Origin: Hydrogenothermaceae bacterium
GTDB taxonomy: Bacteria; Aquificota; Aquificia; Aquificales; Hydrogenothermaceae
Direction of reading: 5' to 3'
DNA: 64,000 bases
Assembly (NCBI GenBank): GCA_026418455.1
Contig: JAOABH010000004.1
Coordinates: 372,001-436,000 of the forward strand
Positions 8,184-15,664 of the stretch are shown one piece after another (position 1 is the first letter of the stretch; each line of letters begins with the position of its first letter). Both the position numbers and the translations under genes were made by a program. The notes under the pieces were generated by a model. The model made no database searches. It worked only from the letters and a program-made list of their open reading frames with translations, and was not told where the DNA came from.

Positions 8184-10445
8184 ATGGAAGAAAAGTTATT
8201 AAAAGCCCATGGATTAAATGTAGAAGAGTATAAAAGGATAGTTGAGTTAATAGGAAGAGAGCCAAATGAGATAGAGCTGGGAATATTTGGAGCATTATGG
8301 AGTGAACACTGTTCATATAAATCGTCAAAGCCTTACTTAAAAGTTTTCCCAACAAAAGCAGATTGGGTAATTCAGGGGCCTGGAGAGAATGCTGGAGTTG
8401 TAGAGATAGATGATAAATATGCTGTAGCTTTTAAAATAGAGTCCCATAACCACCCTTCGTATATAGAACCTTTCCATGGAGCTGCTACAGGGGTTGGAGG
8501 AATAATTAGGGATATTCTCTCAATGGGAGCAAGACCAATAGCACTAATGGATAGTTTAAGATTTGGAGATATAAGAAAAGATGGCACAAGAAAGGGTATA
8601 AAAGATACAAAACCAATAGTTAAGAGGGTTGTTGAAGGAATAGGTTTTTACGGAAACTGTATAGGAGTTCCTACAGTTGGTGGAGAAACTGTATTTGATG
8701 AGGTTTATGCAGGAAATCCACTTGTAAATGCTTTCTGTCTTGGAGTTTTAGAGAAAGATAAAATGTATAGAGCAAGGGCTACTGAGATAGGACAGAAAAT
8801 GATAATGGTAGGTTCTTCTACTGGAAGAGATGGAATACACGGAGCTACTATGGCATCTGCTGAATTTAGCTCTGAGACAGAGTCAAAAAGACCAAATGTT
8901 CAGATAGGAGACCCATTTTTCGGTAAAAGACTTATAGAATGTACCCTTGAAGTAATGGAAAAAGGTTTGATAGAAGGGTGTCAAGATTTTGGAGCTGCTG
9001 GACTTGCCGGTTCCACTTCGGAATTTGGTGCTAAGTCAAGTATGGGTGTCAGAGTTTATCTTGAGAACGTTCCATTAAGAGAAGAGAATATGACTCCTTA
9101 CGAGATACTACTTTCAGAATCTCAGGAAAGAATGCTTTACTCTGTAAAAGATGAAAATGTAGAAGAAGTTTTAAATATAGCAAAAAAACATGGACTTGAA
9201 GCAGCAGTTATAGGTGAAACAACTGATACGAGAAGGATAGAAGTTTTCTACAAGGGAGAAAAAGTAGCAGATTTACCTATCTCCGCCATAGTTGATGATG
9301 CACCGGTTTATAACAGACCAGTAAAAGAGCCTGAGTATTTAAAAGAAGTTAAAAACTTTGACCAAAACTCTCTATCAAAACCTGATATAAGGGAAGCTAT
9401 ACTGAAAGTTTTAGCATCTCCTACAGTTGCAAATAAAGAGTGGATTTATACCCAGTATGACCATGAAGTTGGGACAAACACAGTGTTTAAACCTGGAAGT
9501 GATGCAGCAGTTTTAAGGTTAAAATGGGTGGTAAGACCCCAAGTCCACACAAAGAAAGGCATAGCAATAGCTTCTGACTGTGATGGTAAGAAAGTTTATC
9601 TTGATCCATACGAGGGTGGAAAAAGAACTGTTTTAGAAGCCGTTAGAAATGTTTATATATCAGGAGCAAAGCCTCTTGCAATAACAGATTGCCTAAACTG
9701 GGGAAATCCAGAAAATCCAGAGATTATGTGGCAGTTTAAAATGGCAACACAAGGAATGGCAGATGCTTGCAGAGAGTTAAATGTGCCGGTTATAAGTGGA
9801 AATGTTTCACTTTACAATGAAACAGTCCTTGAGGAAGGAAGGTTAAATGTATATCCAACACCAACAACTGTAGCTGTCGGAGTTATTGACGAGGTAGAAA
9901 AGGCAATACCATCACACTATCAACATGAAGGTGATATTATTCTAATTATAGGTGAGTTAACTAAAGAACCAAATATAGCAGGAAGTGAGTATTTAAAAGA
10001 AATACACGGATTAGTTAAAGGAAATATAACAGCTCCAGACTTTAACGTAGAGAAAAAAGTTATGAATTTTATACATACAAATAGGGATAAAATCAAATCA
10101 GCCCACGATGTATCTGATGGAGGTTTAATAGTAGCACTTCTTGAACCAGCTTTCAGAAAAGATAAAGTTCTTGGATTAGAAATAAACATAGATACTCCTT
10201 ACAGAGAAGATTTTGAGCTGTTTGATGAGTTAAGGTCTATAGTCGTGATATCTGCAAAAGAAGAAGATGTAGAAAGATTGATTAACAGTGCAAAACAGTT
10301 AGAATTAGAGATAAAACAGGTTGGTAAAGTGTTAAATAAAGATAAACTTGTTTTAAATATAAATGGAAATAAAGTTATAGATGAGCCAATAAGTGTATTT
10401 TATAACAGTTGGAATGAAGGGTTAAGGAGATTATTAGAGGTGTAA
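8184..10445 (+). CDS. purL: Phosphoribosylformylglycinamidine synthase subunit II
   Basis: The 753-residue length is that of the small bacterial PurL, which works with PurS and PurQ. SEHCSYK gives the conserved His42, and ESHNHPS is the ATP-site motif. Two tandem AIR-synthase-like halves are visible, with GGLIVALLEPAF-type repeats near the end. It makes FGAM from FGAR, ATP and ammonia in purine synthesis. purS and purQ are not in the window. The ATG has a TAAGGAG site, and the following small gene starts 3 bases after the stop. Confidence 0.96.
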   Translation: MEEKLLKAHGLNVEEYKRIVELIGREPNEIELGIFGALWSEHCSYKSSKPYLKVFPTKADWVIQGPGENAGVVEIDDKYAVAFKIESHNHPSYIEPFHGAATGVGGIIRDILSMGARPIALMDSLRFGDIRKDGTRKGIKDTKPIVKRVVEGIGFYGNCIGVPTVGGETVFDEVYAGNPLVNAFCLGVLEKDKMYRARATEIGQKMIMVGSSTGRDGIHGATMASAEFSSETESKRPNVQIGDPFFGKRLIECTLEVMEKGLIEGCQDFGAAGLAGSTSEFGAKSSMGVRVYLENVPLREENMTPYEILLSESQERMLYSVKDENVEEVLNIAKKHGLEAAVIGETTDTRRIEVFYKGEKVADLPISAIVDDAPVYNRPVKEPEYLKEVKNFDQNSLSKPDIREAILKVLASPTVANKEWIYTQYDHEVGTNTVFKPGSDAAVLRLKWVVRPQVHTKKGIAIASDCDGKKVYLDPYEGGKRTVLEAVRNVYISGAKPLAITDCLNWGNPENPEIMWQFKMATQGMADACRELNVPVISGNVSLYNETVLEEGRLNVYPTPTTVAVGVIDEVEKAIPSHYQHEGDIILIIGELTKEPNIAGSEYLKEIHGLVKGNITAPDFNVEKKVMNFIHTNRDKIKSAHDVSDGGLIVALLEPAFRKDKVLGLEINIDTPYREDFELFDELRSIVVISAKEEDVERLINSAKQLELEIKQVGKVLNKDKLVLNINGNKVIDEPISVFYNSWNEGLRRLLEV

Positions 10446-10448
10446 ATT

Positions 10449-10856
10449 ATGGCTTATACTATACCATACAAAATTTACGAAAAATTAGAGGAAAAACTCG
10501 GGAAAGAAACTGCTTCTGTTGTAACAGAAGCTTTAGAAGAGAGTATAAAAGAAGCCATAAATGAAGCAAAAACTAATCAGAAGATAGAGATAAGTGAAGA
10601 ACTAAAAAAAGAACTTGCTACAAAGTATGATATAGAGCTATTGAGGGAATTAACCAAACATGATATAGAACTTCTCAAGAAAGATATTCAGAATCTTGAC
10701 CAAAAGATAGATAAAGAGATATCCCTTTTGTATAAAGAATTAGAGATAGTAAGAAGAGATATTAAAATCTTAGGAATAATCCTCATAGCTACCATAGCCC
10801 TTATAAATCAAAACTCTCTTGAATATATTTTGAAACTTTTAGGACTGTTTAAATGA
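10449..10856 (+). CDS. Small coiled-coil protein with C-terminal membrane helix
   Basis: This 135-residue protein has a charged, heptad-like helical part (about residues 10-105) and one hydrophobic segment (about 106-125, ILGIILIATIALI) that should anchor it in the inner membrane. It resembles the DUF1640/CCDC90-like coiled-coil class, which is often present in several copies in Aquificota, but the match is by general character only. No catalytic motif is seen. It lies between purL (3-base gap) and an RNase Z-like gene (ATGA overlap), so it is co-transcribed with both. Function unknown. Confidence 0.6.
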   Translation: MAYTIPYKIYEKLEEKLGKETASVVTEALEESIKEAINEAKTNQKIEISEELKKELATKYDIELLRELTKHDIELLKKDIQNLDQKIDKEISLLYKELEIVRRDIKILGIILIATIALINQNSLEYILKLLGLFK

Positions 10857-11836
10857 GCCAGCCGAGAGTGAAACATTTTCTTATAAATGAAAAGTATGAA
10901 GACCCGGGAATATTTATAGAGGTCCCACAAACCGGAGATTATATACTTTTTGATATAGGCAATATATATAAACTTGACAGAGAGTTAATAAAAAAAATAA
11001 CAAAAGTTTTTATTACCCATACACATATGGATCACTTTATAGGGTTTGATACACTTTTAAGATATAAACTGGGAAGACCTCACACAGTTGAGATATTCGG
11101 TATAGACCCATTGGCACATAACGTATACTCAAAACTTCAGGGATATACATGGAACTTAGTTGAGTTTGAACCACAGCTGATTTTTAAAGTAAAACAGCTA
11201 AAAGGAAGCATGTTTGAGAGTTTTGAATTTGACATAAAGAAAAAATTTTCAAAAGATTTTATAGCAGAGGAAAAAGTAGATTCAAACATCATATATGAAG
11301 ACAAAGTTTACAGGGTTAGATTTGCCCCTTTAGACCATAAGATACAGATATTAGGTTACAGTTTTGAGCTTAAAGACAGGGTACTTTTAAAAAAAGATAA
11401 AGTAGAAAGTTTACCGTTAAAAGGTAAGGAGATAGGGGAGTTTAAATCTTTCTTGGAAAATCAAGAGAACAGGGATAAAACATTCAAAATAGGAGATAAG
11501 GAGTATCCTTATGATTTTCTCTTTGAAGAGTTTGCCTATATCCAGAAAGGATTGAAGATATCTTATATAACAGATGTGATTTACAGCCCAGAAAATAAAG
11601 AGAAAATTATAAATCTTGTTAAAGATTCAGATTACCTATACTGTGAAACAGTTTTTTTAGATAGAGATAAAGAACAGGCAGAGAAAGTTTACCATCTTAC
11701 CACCAAACAGACAGCAGAGATTGCAAATCTTGCAAATGTAAAAAATCTGATTGTTTTTCATTTTTCAAGGAGATATGGTAAAAACAAAGATATAGTGATA
11801 AATGAGACGAAAAAATTTTTTCCAAATGTTTCGTAA
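10853..11836 (+). CDS. RNase Z-like metallo-beta-lactamase-fold hydrolase
   Basis: The 327-residue protein carries the zinc motif H56-T-H58-M-D60-H61. Later ligand candidates lie in FAPLDH, ITDVIY, YHLTTKQTAE and VFHFSRRY. The HLTxxQxAxIA segment resembles the conserved block of ElaC/RNase Z proteins, which cut 3' trailers from tRNA precursors. The middle part (about residues 150-230) has long lysine-rich inserts and is less typical, so a different MBL-fold hydrolase is possible. It starts within the stop of the previous gene (ATGA) and its end overlaps lpxK. Confidence 0.75.
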   Translation: MSQPRVKHFLINEKYEDPGIFIEVPQTGDYILFDIGNIYKLDRELIKKITKVFITHTHMDHFIGFDTLLRYKLGRPHTVEIFGIDPLAHNVYSKLQGYTWNLVEFEPQLIFKVKQLKGSMFESFEFDIKKKFSKDFIAEEKVDSNIIYEDKVYRVRFAPLDHKIQILGYSFELKDRVLLKKDKVESLPLKGKEIGEFKSFLENQENRDKTFKIGDKEYPYDFLFEEFAYIQKGLKISYITDVIYSPENKEKIINLVKDSDYLYCETVFLDRDKEQAEKVYHLTTKQTAEIANLANVKNLIVFHFSRRYGKNKDIVINETKKFFPNVS

Positions 11837-12803
11837 ATTACTTTTTCCATTGAGTTTAATATACGGTTTAGGAGCAATTTTAAACAGAAAACTTTATGAA
11901 TTAGGTATAAGAAAATCCTATAAACTTCCTTTACCTGTTATATCTGTAGGTAATCTTTCAGTAGGAGGAACTGGAAAAACTCCAACAGTTATATCAATAG
12001 CAAAATATTTTCAAAATAAAAACAGGAAAGTGTTAATTTTATCACGGGGATACAAAAGAAAAAGTAAAGAGATTCTACTATGTAATAAAAATATGCCTGT
12101 AGAACTGTGTGGAGATGAGCCTAAACTTATGACCTATAAAGGTTTAGATGTAGTTGTTAGTAGTGATAGAGTAAGGGGATTTGAGTTTGCAAAAGATAAG
12201 GTAAATCCGGATATAGTTATACTTGATGATGGATATCAACACCACTCAATAAAAAAGGATATCAATATACTTCTGATAGATGCCACTAAACCATTTTGGG
12301 AAGATAGTCTACTACCTTCCGGAAACCTAAGAGAGCCAAAATCTTTTTTCAGATATGGAGACTGTTTTATTATAGTAAGATTTGATAGAGTTAAAAATAA
12401 AGACAGATTTATGAAAAAGTTAAAGACATTTAACAAACCTTTTTTTATAGCAGAAGAACAGTTTGGAGAATTATATAATGAAAACGACAAGATAGATTTT
12501 AGTAGTCTAAAAGGTAAATCAGTTATAGTTATGGCAGGTATAGGCAATAACCAACAGTTCTTTGATAAAATTCAAGAGTTTTCTTTAAAATATGGATTTT
12601 ATATAGAGAACTTTTTAGATTTTCCTGACCATTATGATTATAAAGATTTCACACCAGATGTTAATAAAACATACATAACTACCGAAAAAGATATAGTAAA
12701 ACTAAACTTTCCTAACATATACGCTGTGAATTACTCTTTTGATTTTGATACAGAATTTTATAGATATTTAGAGGAGTTAAATGGAGGAGAAAAATCCGTT
12801 TGA
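11802..12803 (+). CDS. lpxK: Tetraacyldisaccharide 4'-kinase (lipid A kinase)
   Basis: LpxK adds the 4'-phosphate to the lipid A disaccharide at the inner face of the inner membrane. The protein has an N-terminal hydrophobic stretch, the LPVISVGNLSVGGTGKTP block with its P-loop, and VILDDGYQHHSI, all characteristic of the family. The length of 333 is normal. Two ATGs are possible (11802 and 11826). Neither has a clear ribosome site, and both overlap the preceding gene, so coupled translation is likely. It implies an LPS-containing outer membrane. Confidence 0.92.
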   Translation: MRRKNFFQMFRKLLFPLSLIYGLGAILNRKLYELGIRKSYKLPLPVISVGNLSVGGTGKTPTVISIAKYFQNKNRKVLILSRGYKRKSKEILLCNKNMPVELCGDEPKLMTYKGLDVVVSSDRVRGFEFAKDKVNPDIVILDDGYQHHSIKKDINILLIDATKPFWEDSLLPSGNLREPKSFFRYGDCFIIVRFDRVKNKDRFMKKLKTFNKPFFIAEEQFGELYNENDKIDFSSLKGKSVIVMAGIGNNQQFFDKIQEFSLKYGFYIENFLDFPDHYDYKDFTPDVNKTYITTEKDIVKLNFPNIYAVNYSFDFDTEFYRYLEELNGGEKSV

Positions 12804-13401
12804 TATAGTATTAAGATTAGTAGCTCAAGGGGAGATAGATCCGTGGAATATAGATATAACTATTTTAGCTGATAAGTTTATTCAAGAGATAAAGAGTATG
12901 TATATTCCGGATTTAAAGTATGCTTCAAAAGTTATTCTGGTTGCATCTATACTTTTAAAGATGAAAGCAGAAAGTTTAAAGATAAATGAAGAAGAGAAGA
13001 AAAAAAATTCAAGGAAGAGAGTTTTTGGTATAAAAAGATTTTACACTCTTGAAGAGATAGCGTATCTCTTAAAAGAGATAGTTCAGGAACCTGTAAAAAT
13101 AGTTCAGAAGATAAAGAAAGCTTCTGGAGAGAAAAGAAACACCACATTAAAACGAAAGAAATCTTCCTATGTAGATTTTAAACTTGTAAAAGGTGGGATT
13201 GATGATGCAATGGCTTTCTTAGAGGAAGAATTAAAGTATATAGTAGGAATAATTACTTTAAGTCAGTTAAATTATCCATATAAGCCAAATGCATTTATGG
13301 CTCTTTTATTTTTGAACTATGATAATAAAGTAAATATATATCAAGAGAGACATTTTGATGAGATATACATAGAGCCGATAGAAGACAACAGTTATACTTG
13401 A
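12781..13401 (+). CDS. scpA: Segregation and condensation protein A
   Basis: This 206-residue protein starts with NPFDIVLRLVAQGEIDPWNIDI, the conserved N-terminal helix region of ScpA kleisins, and ends with a winged-helix-like segment. It bridges the SMC heads in the chromosome condensation complex with ScpB. smc itself lies about 2.3 kb downstream on the same strand, separated by vapBC, corA and a membrane protein gene. scpB is not in the window. The ATG overlaps the end of lpxK by 23 bases behind a GAGGAG site. Confidence 0.9.
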   Translation: MEEKNPFDIVLRLVAQGEIDPWNIDITILADKFIQEIKSMYIPDLKYASKVILVASILLKMKAESLKINEEEKKKNSRKRVFGIKRFYTLEEIAYLLKEIVQEPVKIVQKIKKASGEKRNTTLKRKKSSYVDFKLVKGGIDDAMAFLEEELKYIVGIITLSQLNYPYKPNAFMALLFLNYDNKVNIYQERHFDEIYIEPIEDNSYT

Positions 13402-13425
13402 TATATCACAATTTGGTAGTATATT
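13398..13425 (+). promoter_or_regulatory. Candidate promoter of vapBC
   Basis: TTGATA at 13398-13403, overlapping the scpA stop, and TATATT at 13420-13425 are 16 bases apart, a plausible housekeeping promoter. GATATATC at 13400-13407 is a small palindrome that could be part of a VapB operator. It sits in the 54-base gap before the antitoxin gene. Confidence 0.4.
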
Positions 13426-13455
13426 TTTGTATGAAAAATCTTTGAGGGATTAAAG

Positions 13456-13710
13456 ATGAGTGTTATAAAGAAAACTATCTCCCTTCCAGAAGATATATAC
13501 AGAGAAGTAGCTTCTACTTCAGATAACTTCAGTAAAGTAGTAAAAGAAGCTTTAGAAGAATATTTAAAAAAGAAGAAAAAAGAAAAGCTTTTAACGTTAG
13601 CTGGCAAATTAAAAGATTGGAATATTGAAGACGGAGTTGAATTTGTATCTAAGTTAAGAAAAGAAAAGATGGATTTTCAAAAAGATAGGAGAAAGTTTTG
13701 GGATACTTAA
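13456..13710 (+). CDS. vapB: VapB-type antitoxin
   Basis: This 84-residue protein has an N-terminal ribbon-helix-helix-like stretch (KKTISLPEDIYREV, then FSKVVKEALEEYL) for operator binding, and a charged C-terminal tail ending in DRRKFWDT, the usual toxin-wrapping part. The next gene starts inside it (13-base overlap) and encodes a PIN toxin, which fixes the assignment as an antitoxin. The pair is expected to repress its own promoter. Confidence 0.8.
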   Translation: MSVIKKTISLPEDIYREVASTSDNFSKVVKEALEEYLKKKKKEKLLTLAGKLKDWNIEDGVEFVSKLRKEKMDFQKDRRKFWDT

Positions 13711-14096
13711 TTGATACGGATATTATCATTGATTTTCTAAAAGGTAGAGAAGATATAGTCAAATTATTAAATGAACTTTTAGAAAAATACAACTGTTATA
13801 TAAGTATATTGACTTACTATGAACTTTTAATGGGAGCATACAGTAAAAAACAGAAAGATACTATAGAAGAACTTTCAAATTTAATTAATATTATAAACAT
13901 AGATAAAAAAATAGTTAAAATTGCTGCAGAATTTTATAGGAACTATAGGAAAATTGGAATAACTTTACCTGATATAGACTGCTTAATTATGGCTACTGCA
14001 AAAGTGAAAAATCTAAAAATTGTAACAAGGAATATCAAACATTATCCGGAAATTAATCTTTTATCTGAATATTCAAAAAGTCTAATAAAAAATTAA
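13698..14096 (+). CDS. vapC: VapC-type PIN-domain ribonuclease toxin
   Basis: This 132-residue PIN domain begins with TTG within vapB. Acidic residues expected for metal binding are Asp6 (YLIDTDIIIDF), Glu42 (YYELLMGA) and Asp92/Asp94 (LPDIDCLIMATA). The last block reads TRNIKHYP, as in many VapC proteins. VapC toxins cut RNA, often tRNA or rRNA, when VapB is degraded. The module sits between scpA and corA without any visible mobile-element ends. Confidence 0.85.
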   Translation: MGYLIDTDIIIDFLKGREDIVKLLNELLEKYNCYISILTYYELLMGAYSKKQKDTIEELSNLINIINIDKKIVKIAAEFYRNYRKIGITLPDIDCLIMATAKVKNLKIVTRNIKHYPEINLLSEYSKSLIKN

Positions 14097-14104
14097 ACTT
14101 TGTA

Positions 14105-14113
14105 TGTTATAAT
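14105..14113 (+). promoter_or_regulatory. Extended -10 promoter giving a probable leaderless corA mRNA
   Basis: TG at 14105-14106, one base, then a perfect TATAAT at 14108-14113 form an extended -10. Only 6 bases separate it from the corA ATG at 14120, so transcription would start at or next to the start codon. No ribosome site is present. There is no good -35, which extended -10 promoters do not need. Confidence 0.6.
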
Positions 14114-14119
14114 TAACTT

Positions 14120-15076
14120 ATGGTCAGAATTTTTTATCGGGAAGGCTTAATAATAAGGTCTTATCAACTTGAAGACACAACCAGTCCAATAGAAAGTGAT
14201 AAATCTATTTTATGGGTAGATATGTTTGACCCTTCTCAGGAAGAGATAAACTGGGTAGTATCCAACTTTAAAATAGAATTTCCAAGTTTATCTGAAAGAG
14301 AAGATATAGAGATAAGTTCAAGATATTGGGAAGAAGAGGACAGCATAACTATAAACACATTTTTTCTTATAAGAGAGCAGGATAACGCTTTTAATGAAAC
14401 TGTGTCTTTTATTCTGAAAAAAGATTATATAATAACAGTAAGATATAGACAGCTAAAAACTTTTTCTGAATTTGTAAGAAGATTGATGACAAATCCAACT
14501 GTATTCAAAACTGGATACCATGTATTTGCCGGAATAATGGAGATAAAAGTTGCTTCTGACTCTGATGTTCTTGAAGGAATATCAAAAGAGATATCAAAAT
14601 TAGGTAAGATAGTGTCAACAGGTTCTATAGATGTAACGGAGTCTGTATTTGAGTCTATATCTTTCTATGAAGATATTAATATGACAATTAGAGAGTCTCT
14701 CATTGATAAACAGAGAGTTTTGTCTTCAATACTTAAAAGTTATAAACTTCCTAACGATGTTAAAGAAGAAATAAGAATAATGATAAAAGACGTAAACTCA
14801 CTTATAGATTATACAAGATTTAACTTTGAGAGACTTAATTACTTGCAAAACACATTTTTGGGACTTCTTAATATAGAGCAGAACAAGGTAATTAAGATAT
14901 TTACAGTCCTTGCAATGGTATTTATGCCACCTACATTGATAGCAAGTATCTATGGAATGAACTTTGAATATATGCCGGAGCTTCACTTCGAGTATGGATA
15001 CTATATGGCACTTGTTGCAATGGTGTTGTCAGCTACAATTCCGCTTATTATTTTTAAGAAAAAAGGGTGGTTATAA
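14120..15076 (+). CDS. corA: CorA-type magnesium/cobalt channel
   Basis: The 318-residue protein has the large acidic cytoplasmic domain and two C-terminal membrane helices of CorA. The signature YGMN lies at about residues 278-281, between helix 1 and the periplasmic loop (FEYMPELHFEYG). It forms a pentameric divalent-cation channel in the inner membrane. The ATG has no ribosome site and closely follows a -10 element. Its TAA overlaps the start of the next gene (TAATG). Confidence 0.94.
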   Translation: MVRIFYREGLIIRSYQLEDTTSPIESDKSILWVDMFDPSQEEINWVVSNFKIEFPSLSEREDIEISSRYWEEEDSITINTFFLIREQDNAFNETVSFILKKDYIITVRYRQLKTFSEFVRRLMTNPTVFKTGYHVFAGIMEIKVASDSDVLEGISKEISKLGKIVSTGSIDVTESVFESISFYEDINMTIRESLIDKQRVLSSILKSYKLPNDVKEEIRIMIKDVNSLIDYTRFNFERLNYLQNTFLGLLNIEQNKVIKIFTVLAMVFMPPTLIASIYGMNFEYMPELHFEYGYYMALVAMVLSATIPLIIFKKKGWL

Positions 15077-15612
15077 TGGTAAAGAAAAAGTTACTTCTTA
15101 TTGGAGTTTCCTTGGTTGCATACTCTTTCTTAATGGTTCTGGGTCTTACCGTTATAAACTTTATGTTTAAAAACGATATCTTTACAGATAAACCAGACTT
15201 TTATAAAGCTTTATGGGTTGTAATTACTACTACACTTTTCAGTGGAAGTGTCATATTCATACTAAAATTAAAAAATAGATTAGATATAACCCAAATTTCG
15301 GAAGATCTAAAACAAGAAATTAATAAACTTTACTCCGAAAAGGATTTTATTTGGAATAGAAGAATAACGATGGCTTACGGTATAACTTTTTTATTTTTAT
15401 TTTTTGCCATCATAATGTCAGAAATTTTAAGTTTCTTTTTTGATGAAGGACTACTCTCTCCTGTTCAACTTGCCTTTCACACAACAGCTTTTATAGGATA
15501 TTTAGCCACATTTAGGTACGTATGGAAAAGTCAGGATTACATAGAGTATAGAAGTAGACAGATGGTAAAAGAACATATTAAACAGGAAAAAGAAGAGTTA
15601 GAGAGGTTTTAA
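15076..15612 (+). CDS. Four-helix membrane protein of unknown function
   Basis: The ATG at 15076 shares a base with the corA stop and has an AAAGGGTGG site. An in-frame GTG at 15067 is less likely. The 178-residue product has hydrophobic segments at about residues 7-30, 45-62, 97-120 and 128-148 (numbered from the ATG), and a charged C-terminal tail with KEHIKQEKEELERF. No family was recognised. Coupling to corA suggests a shared membrane or ion role, but this is only context. Confidence 0.55.
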   Translation: MVKKKLLLIGVSLVAYSFLMVLGLTVINFMFKNDIFTDKPDFYKALWVVITTTLFSGSVIFILKLKNRLDITQISEDLKQEINKLYSEKDFIWNRRITMAYGITFLFLFFAIIMSEILSFFFDEGLLSPVQLAFHTTAFIGYLATFRYVWKSQDYIEYRSRQMVKEHIKQEKEELERF

Positions 15613-15624
15613 ATTTTCTCCTTA

Positions 15625-15633
15625 TGTTAAAAT
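15625..15633 (+). promoter_or_regulatory. Candidate extended -10 promoter of smc
   Basis: TG-T-TAAAAT, 31 bases before the smc ATG, resembles the extended -10 elements seen before corA and wbpA. No convincing -35 is present. Confidence 0.4.
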
Positions 15634-15664
15634 TATTTAGACAATAAAAGATTGAAAGAGAAAT

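Noticed and set aside
14964-15170. Plus-strand 68-codon frame across the corA/membrane-protein junction
   Set aside because: It is an out-of-frame shadow of two real genes, with composition that does not look like a protein.
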